From positions 1-7,803 of the forward strand of contig JAUYES010000079.1 in NCBI GenBank assembly GCA_030691225.1: a DNA stretch of 7,803 bases, written 5' to 3'. Source of the DNA: Holophaga sp. (GTDB lineage Bacteria > Acidobacteriota > Holophagae > Holophagales > Holophagaceae). Position numbers and translations under genes: made by a program. The notes under the pieces are model-generated. The model had not been told where the DNA came from, ran no database searches, and was given only the letters and a program-made list of their open reading frames with translations. This document shows positions 1 through 6,100 of the stretch, piece by piece; position 1 is the stretch's first letter, and each line of letters starts with the position of its first letter.

Positions 1-171
1 CGTTCCCAAAAATTGCTCCCGGAGCACAACGGAACCCTGGTCTTCGAGGATCTCCTTGAAGGCCCCGTCACCCTGACCTTGCGAAACCAAATTGGTCTTC
101 GTGGCGTGGGTAGCGTAACCATGCCTCTGGGCGGTGGCGATGCCGAAGTGACCGTGCGCATGCAACCCGTT
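1..171 (+). other. C-terminal part of a beta-sandwich module cut by the window edge
   Basis: Residues 1-57 hold the last strands of a module whose beginning lies upstream. A segment reading NGTLVFEDLLEGPVTLTL matches the 'D/N-G-x-x-x-F-x-x-(L)-x-x-G' strand pair seen in later modules, for example the FPDTLEG and FTDVLEG segments near 2890 and 3648. It closes with an alternating hydrophobic strand (AEVTVRMQPV), the usual module-ending pattern here. It shows that the gene begins upstream and that the array was already under way. Confidence 0.6.
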
Positions 172-3100
172 GGTTACATTCGCGGCCTGCTCACGCGGGC
201 CGATGGCAGTCGAGTTCCAGCCGGTCGGGTGGATGCCTATCAGGGCGGTAAATGGTTGGGCGTTTCAACCACCCGTCAAGAAGGTGAAGAAGGACGTTTC
301 CTATTTGGCATTCTCCCCGTGGGGACGATCAGTCTCGTGGCCTGGGATCCCGATGTGCGCCAAGTGGGCAAAGCCGAGGTGCAGGTTCGCGAGGGTGAAA
401 CCACCGAGGTAAATCTCCGTACTCAGGACAAGGGCCCGGTGGTGATTACGGTGACCCAAGAAGGCCAACCCGTGCTGCGGGCAGGCATTCGCTTGCGATA
501 CCAGGGTGGCGCCGCCTTGGATTTCAGCACCGAAGCCACTGCGGATAGCCAGGGCAAGGCGTCCTTCGTGTTGCCGCCAGGGGAATACTATATCTCCGCC
601 ACGGATCCCGTCACCCTCGCCGAGGGGCATGGTTCCTTTAGTCGCGCCAATGATCAGGGCGATATCGAAGTCTCCATTTCCCTTGCGGCGGTGCGCTCCC
701 TGTGGGCCACCACCTTGCCGCCTCCAGGTGCGCCTGCTGGCTATTCCCTGGCGGGTTGGAAACTGCGCGCCGTGGATTTGGGCCGCACGGTAATCCTTGA
801 CAGTGATGGCCAGGGACTCCTGAGGGATTTGTCGGTGGGCATGCATTCACTGGCTCTCTTCGACACCAAGGGCTTTTTGCGAGCCGAAGGTAAGGCAGCC
901 ATTACCGCCGATGGGGGCGAGATCCAGTCCCTGCCCGCGCCCCTCCAGGCGCGAGCCATCGGTGATGTCACCGCCCAAGTGGTTGATGCCGCTGGCGCCC
1001 CCGTGTCAGATATCTCTGTCTACGCCAGTAATTCGGTTCATGGCTATACCGTCCCCGTGACAGACCTGGACGGCCGCGTAAGGTTTCACGATGTCTACGC
1101 GGGCCACATCCGTCTTTCCGCCAATGGTGCGGAGGCTAGCGTTACGTTGACCAACGAAGGCGAAGTCGTGGACGCCCGTCTGCAACTGGCTCCGGTGGCT
1201 TCCGTTCATGGCACCATTCGCAATTCTTCCGGCCAACCTACCCCCTTTGTACGGGTGGATATTGGTGGCTGGAACACGGCCACTGACCTAAACGGCACGT
1301 ACCGCATGGACAAGCTGCCCCTGCGTCAACACAGCATCGTGGCTTCCTCAGCCGATGGGCGTCGACGCGTGACAGGTGTCTTCACACTGACTCAACCTCT
1401 GGAAGACCCGCGGGTGGATTTGGTGTTCGCGCCGGTGGGCATGATCCAGGGCACAATCAGCGATCCCCTCCGCCCTGGCAAACCCTTGCCGGTAACCCTG
1501 CGCGTGCTGAGCGGTGGAACTCCCGTGACGGATAGTGCGGCGGATGGTAATGGACAGTACCGCATTTCTAGCCTGCCTGCGGGTGTTCCCTTACGTTTGG
1601 TGGGTACCCTGGATGATGGCCGCACCACGGCCTTTGATCAGGCGTTCACGCTTGAAAATGTGGAAGGTTCAAGCCAAACCCTGGATCTGGTGTTGCCGCG
1701 TTTCGTGGATGTAAAGGGCTGGACCCTGGATGGCCACCGCAACAAGATTCCCATGACCGTGATCCTGAGAAACGCCCAGGGCCACGAGGTCAATCGCGCC
1801 GTCACCACGGGGGATCTTTTCGATCCTGATCACCCCACTTTCTTCTTCCGCTACTTGCAGGCTGGGCAGCCTTATCGCCTGGACGGTTGCCGAGAGATGA
1901 CGAATATCGTCATCGCCACCCTGAGCTTCACTCCCGTGGGAGACAAGATTTTGGAGATGGTCGATCTGCAACAGCCCTTGCCTCACACCGTGCGATTGGC
2001 CTTGGTCTATCCCGATGGCACTCCTGCGCCTGGTCCTGGGCATTTCGTTTTGACGGCCACGGGTATCCTCGGTGGCGAATGGCAGGGCAATCTTGGGGTG
2101 GATGGCAGCGCCACCTTCACGGATTTGCCCAATGGACCCTTCCGGGTTCGAGTGAGCTCTATTCCCAATCAGCCCAACCTGGAAACACTTTTCGATCTCA
2201 CCGCCTTGCCAGGACAGATCCAGGATGTGCCAATCCCTGCCGTGGGATTAGGTACCGTGAACGTGGCTGTTAAGACCGCATCCGGCCGCACCCTGACGGG
2301 TACAACACTGTCCGTTGCTGGAGCAGGCACTCCGATTTGGAGCGCCCAGCTCCAAGGCGATGGTACGTGGCAGGCCTCGGGCGTTTGGATTGGCCGATCC
2401 TTGACTGTCCAGGGCTTCGGCTTCGGCCTGCTCGGGCAGGCGCCGAGCCTTGTGCTTAGTCAGCATGGGCAGAGCACCGCCGTGAACTACCCCGCCCCCG
2501 ATCAAGGTGCGCTCACCGGAATTGTGCGAGATGCCCGTGGCAACGCCCAGGCAGGTGCCCGGGTGGAACTCCTAGGAACCGCCCTGATCGCCATTACCGA
2601 TGCCGCCGGGAGTTTCCGTTTCGAGCCTGTGGCGATCGGTAATTGGCCCTTGCGGGTCACGTTGCCGGGCCGCCCAAATCGTGCGCTGGTTAACGCAACC
2701 TTGGGGGTGGATGCTGAAGTCCACATGCAGGATCTCGCCCTGAAGGGCACTGGTACCGTGCAGGTGAAGGTGCTGAAGGAAGATGGTTCCGCCTATGCGG
2801 GTCAAACCGTAGTGATCCGAAACACCAGTCCATGGGCTGATGGTGGCAGTTTTTCGGGCATCAGCGATGCCGCTGGCACCGTCAATTTCCCCGATACGCT
2901 CGAAGGAGCGCTTCAAGTCTCGGCCACTTTGGATGGTCAGTCCCGCACAGCCACCGGTGTTTTGGTAGATGGTGGAACGCTCACGCTTGAACTGCGCACG
3001 CGGGATATCACGCGCATCGCGGGTCGGGTGCGCCGTGCCCTAGCTGCGAACGCCTGGCCCAGCGGGTCCGTGGCCGTGGTGCAGGGATTTAGCTATGCCT

Positions 3101-6100
3101 TGCAGGCAGATGGAACCCTGGTCGCGCCTTCGCCCGAACCCTTGTTGAACTACACCGCCGGAAGTACGCTCGTGCAGGTGAACTTGGCCAATGGCGCCAG
3201 TTTTGCCGTGGGCAGCATCACGCTGCTGAAAAACGACGTGACCATGGTGGATCTGCAGGCTCCCGCCTTCGGATCCGTGCAAGGTGTCGTTCGCGATTCG
3301 CAGGGCGCGCTGGTGGCCAATGCGTTGATTCGCTCTGGCAGCATGGCCGCGAATTCCGATGCCCAGGGCGCCTACCGCCTGGATGGTTTGGCCACGGGCA
3401 GTTCCACCATTACGGCAAGTCTGCCCGGTCGTCCCAACCGTGCCGTTGATACCGCTTCGACCAGCGGGGACGGGGGCCTGTATACCCTGAACCTGACACT
3501 AAAGGGCACGGGCACCGTGACCGTGCGCACCCTGGCCACGAATGGTTCCGATTTGGGCGGACAGGTTGTGCGCTTGACGAACAACAGCTCCTGGTCCGAT
3601 GGGCAACCCCTTTCGGCCACCAGCAATGCCCAAGGACTCGCCACCTTCACCGACGTGCTGGAGGGTTCCATTTCCGCCAGCGCTACCCTGGATAGCCTTG
3701 CCTGCTCCCACAGTGGAACACTCGCGGCGACGCAGACCTTGGCTCTCACGCTGCAACCCAGACCATACAGCACGATCTCTGGACGCATTCAGCGGGCCAA
3801 TTCCTCGTTGACCTGGCCCCAGGGCACGCGAGTGCTCGTGTCCAGCTGGAATAGTTTCTACAACAACCTTGCCGAGGACGGCACGATTCAGGTTCCCAAT
3901 CCCAGCCCCCACTTGGACTATGCCTATGGCACTGCGAGTGTCTACGTCGTTCTGCCAGGCGGTCGACAGCTTTCCCTGGGTTCCGTGACGCTCGTGCAGA
4001 ATGGCGACACCGTGCTGAATCTCACGGCCCCCGGCTTTGGCAGCCTCTCCGGTACCGTCAAGAATTCCGTTGGCACGCCCCTCAGTGGGGTCTCCATCCA
4101 GATCGACGGCGCCTCAGCTGGTACCACCGATGCCGCTGGAGCCTGGTCCAAAGGTGAAATTCAAGTCGGTAACCGCCACATAACCGCCAACGCCCCCAGT
4201 GCTATCGCGGCGGGAGATTTGGTTCTGACAGGGGATGGCGGCACCGCCAGCTTGGACCTCACGCTGCTTTCGAATTCGGTAGCACTCACTACATCCATGT
4301 CTTTAGGGCGGGTTAGTGGCTACGCGTCTGTTTATGCCGATGGGAGCTTTTCCCATAGCTGGCTTTACTATTGGTCTAGATCCACCCAACCCTTGCTAAA
4401 GATCGATGGCGGCACGGAAGCCGCGCCAACGGCCCCCGGCGGCATCGCCCAGTGGCTGGACAAGGATCACCAACTCACCTACACCACAACGATGGGTGCT
4501 GTTGAAGTGACTCTTACCCGCACCGTGGCACCCCAGACCTACGTAACGCGCGACGAAATCCGCCTTCGGAATACAGATACTTCCGCCCACACCGTCTCGC
4601 TTCGCCATGCCGTGTATCTCGGAACCCTCAAGGGCCTGCCTTCCCAGCAAACGCAACCCGTTATGGTGGGAACAAACCGTGATCAGGGTGTGCTCAGTTC
4701 CAATGGAACTCTCCTTTGGGGCAACGGTGCGGATGCGCCGCTTTCCGTAAATCAGAACGGATTGCAATGGCCCGAATGGACGCTAGCGCCTGGAGAGCAG
4801 AAGACTCTGGCACTGGCCCAGGCCCCCTATGTCACAGGCGGCGACTTACGTCCCGAAGGTGCCACGCGGGTTTTGGATCGCGTGCTCCATGGGGCAACTG
4901 AATGGATCTACGGTGGTGAACCCTCTACTTGGTCCAACTGGCTGCCCGCCATTACTCCCGCCGCCGATCCTCTTGCGGTTTGGAATGCCACCGCCACGCT
5001 GACCCTCAAGGATTTCCTGGGCCGCGTGCCGGTCAATCAAGGGAATTTTTCTCTGCTCCTAGAACCCCGAGAAGTATTGGCTCCGAGGCGAGGCTTCTCC
5101 AGCGGTTCTGTCTTGACGGGCCTACCCGCCGATGGCGGTACAATCAAGATCGCTGTGCCGGGCATTTCTCCTAGGCTTGCGTTGACGCAGGATTTGGCTA
5201 CAACCCAGAGCGGGGATCTCCTGCTGCCCGAGGCCGCGCCGATTACGGTGACGGTGCAGGATGCGCATGGGACGGTGGTACCGAATGCCTCTGTCTCGAT
5301 CTCCAGCGAAAGCAGTTATGCCACCAATGCCCAAGGCCTCGTGGGCCCAGTCCTCGTGACCCCAGGCGCCTACACCATCACTGCCTATGCGCCCAATTCC
5401 GAAAACACGATTCGAGTCACGGGTGATCTCCAAGCCCAAGCGGGAAGCGATAACACGCTCACGTTGGACTTTCCCGCCGTGGGTTCCGTGGCCCTGCAAG
5501 TGAACAATGCGGATGGCACACCCTACGCGGGATACAACTGCCGTGCGACCTTGCAAAAGGGTTCGGTAGTCCGATCTGCCTCAGCCTATTACACCTATGA
5601 CGGAAAAATCACTTGGTCCAATCTCCTGCCTGGGGCATGGGCTTTAGTGGTGAACGATCCTCGCACGGGGGGCAATCTCGCCCCTGTGGTTTTGAGCGTC
5701 TCCGCCGATGCCATTACTGCTGCGACGATCAGCCTGCCCGCTCTGGGGCAAATTCAGGTGCAGGTTCTCCAGCCCAACGGCAGCCCAGTCGCGCGCGACC
5801 TTCAGGTGCGTTGCCTAGGCCCGGATGGTGCGAATAGGTATTTGAATACGGACGATTCTGGCCGTGTCCTGTTTTCCGCCATCGCCCCTGGCGTAGCTAG
5901 GATCAGCGCTACCCATCCTACGAATCAGCTGCCTTGTTTCGTAGATGTGGCGCTTGCCGATGGTGGCTCGGCGCAAGCAGTCCTTAACCTTCCAGGTAGC
6001 GGAAGTGTGGTGGTGAACCTCCGGAATTTGGATGGGCGCCCCGCTCGTGAACGCTATGTTCGTGTGATGGATGGCAACCAAAACCTGCGCGAATTCTATC

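Noticed and set aside
301..846. Minus-strand open frame of 181 codons, and shorter ones on the same strand (for example 5122-5556, 6612-7112)
   Set aside because: They lie fully antisense to a continuous coding frame with strong repeat-protein signal. Their translations are rich in His/Arg/Gly/Gln with no domain pattern, as expected from the complement of GC-rich codons.
1887..2273. Plus-strand alternative-frame open reading frame of 128 codons
   Set aside because: It overlaps the frame 1 module array completely, and its translation is Arg/Trp/His-rich with no recognisable motif; frame 1 carries the conserved modules at the same place.
2506..4038. Recent DNA duplication or assembly artefact producing the block repeat
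   Set aside because: The two blocks differ at most synonymous sites even where residues are identical, so they cannot be a collapsed or duplicated read artefact.
4270..4977. RHS/YD-repeat or enzyme domain in the non-repeat stretch
   Set aside because: No YD repeats, no RHS core motif and no convincing catalytic residue pattern (for example HExxH, GxSxG, D-x-D with nearby His) were found on reading the translation.
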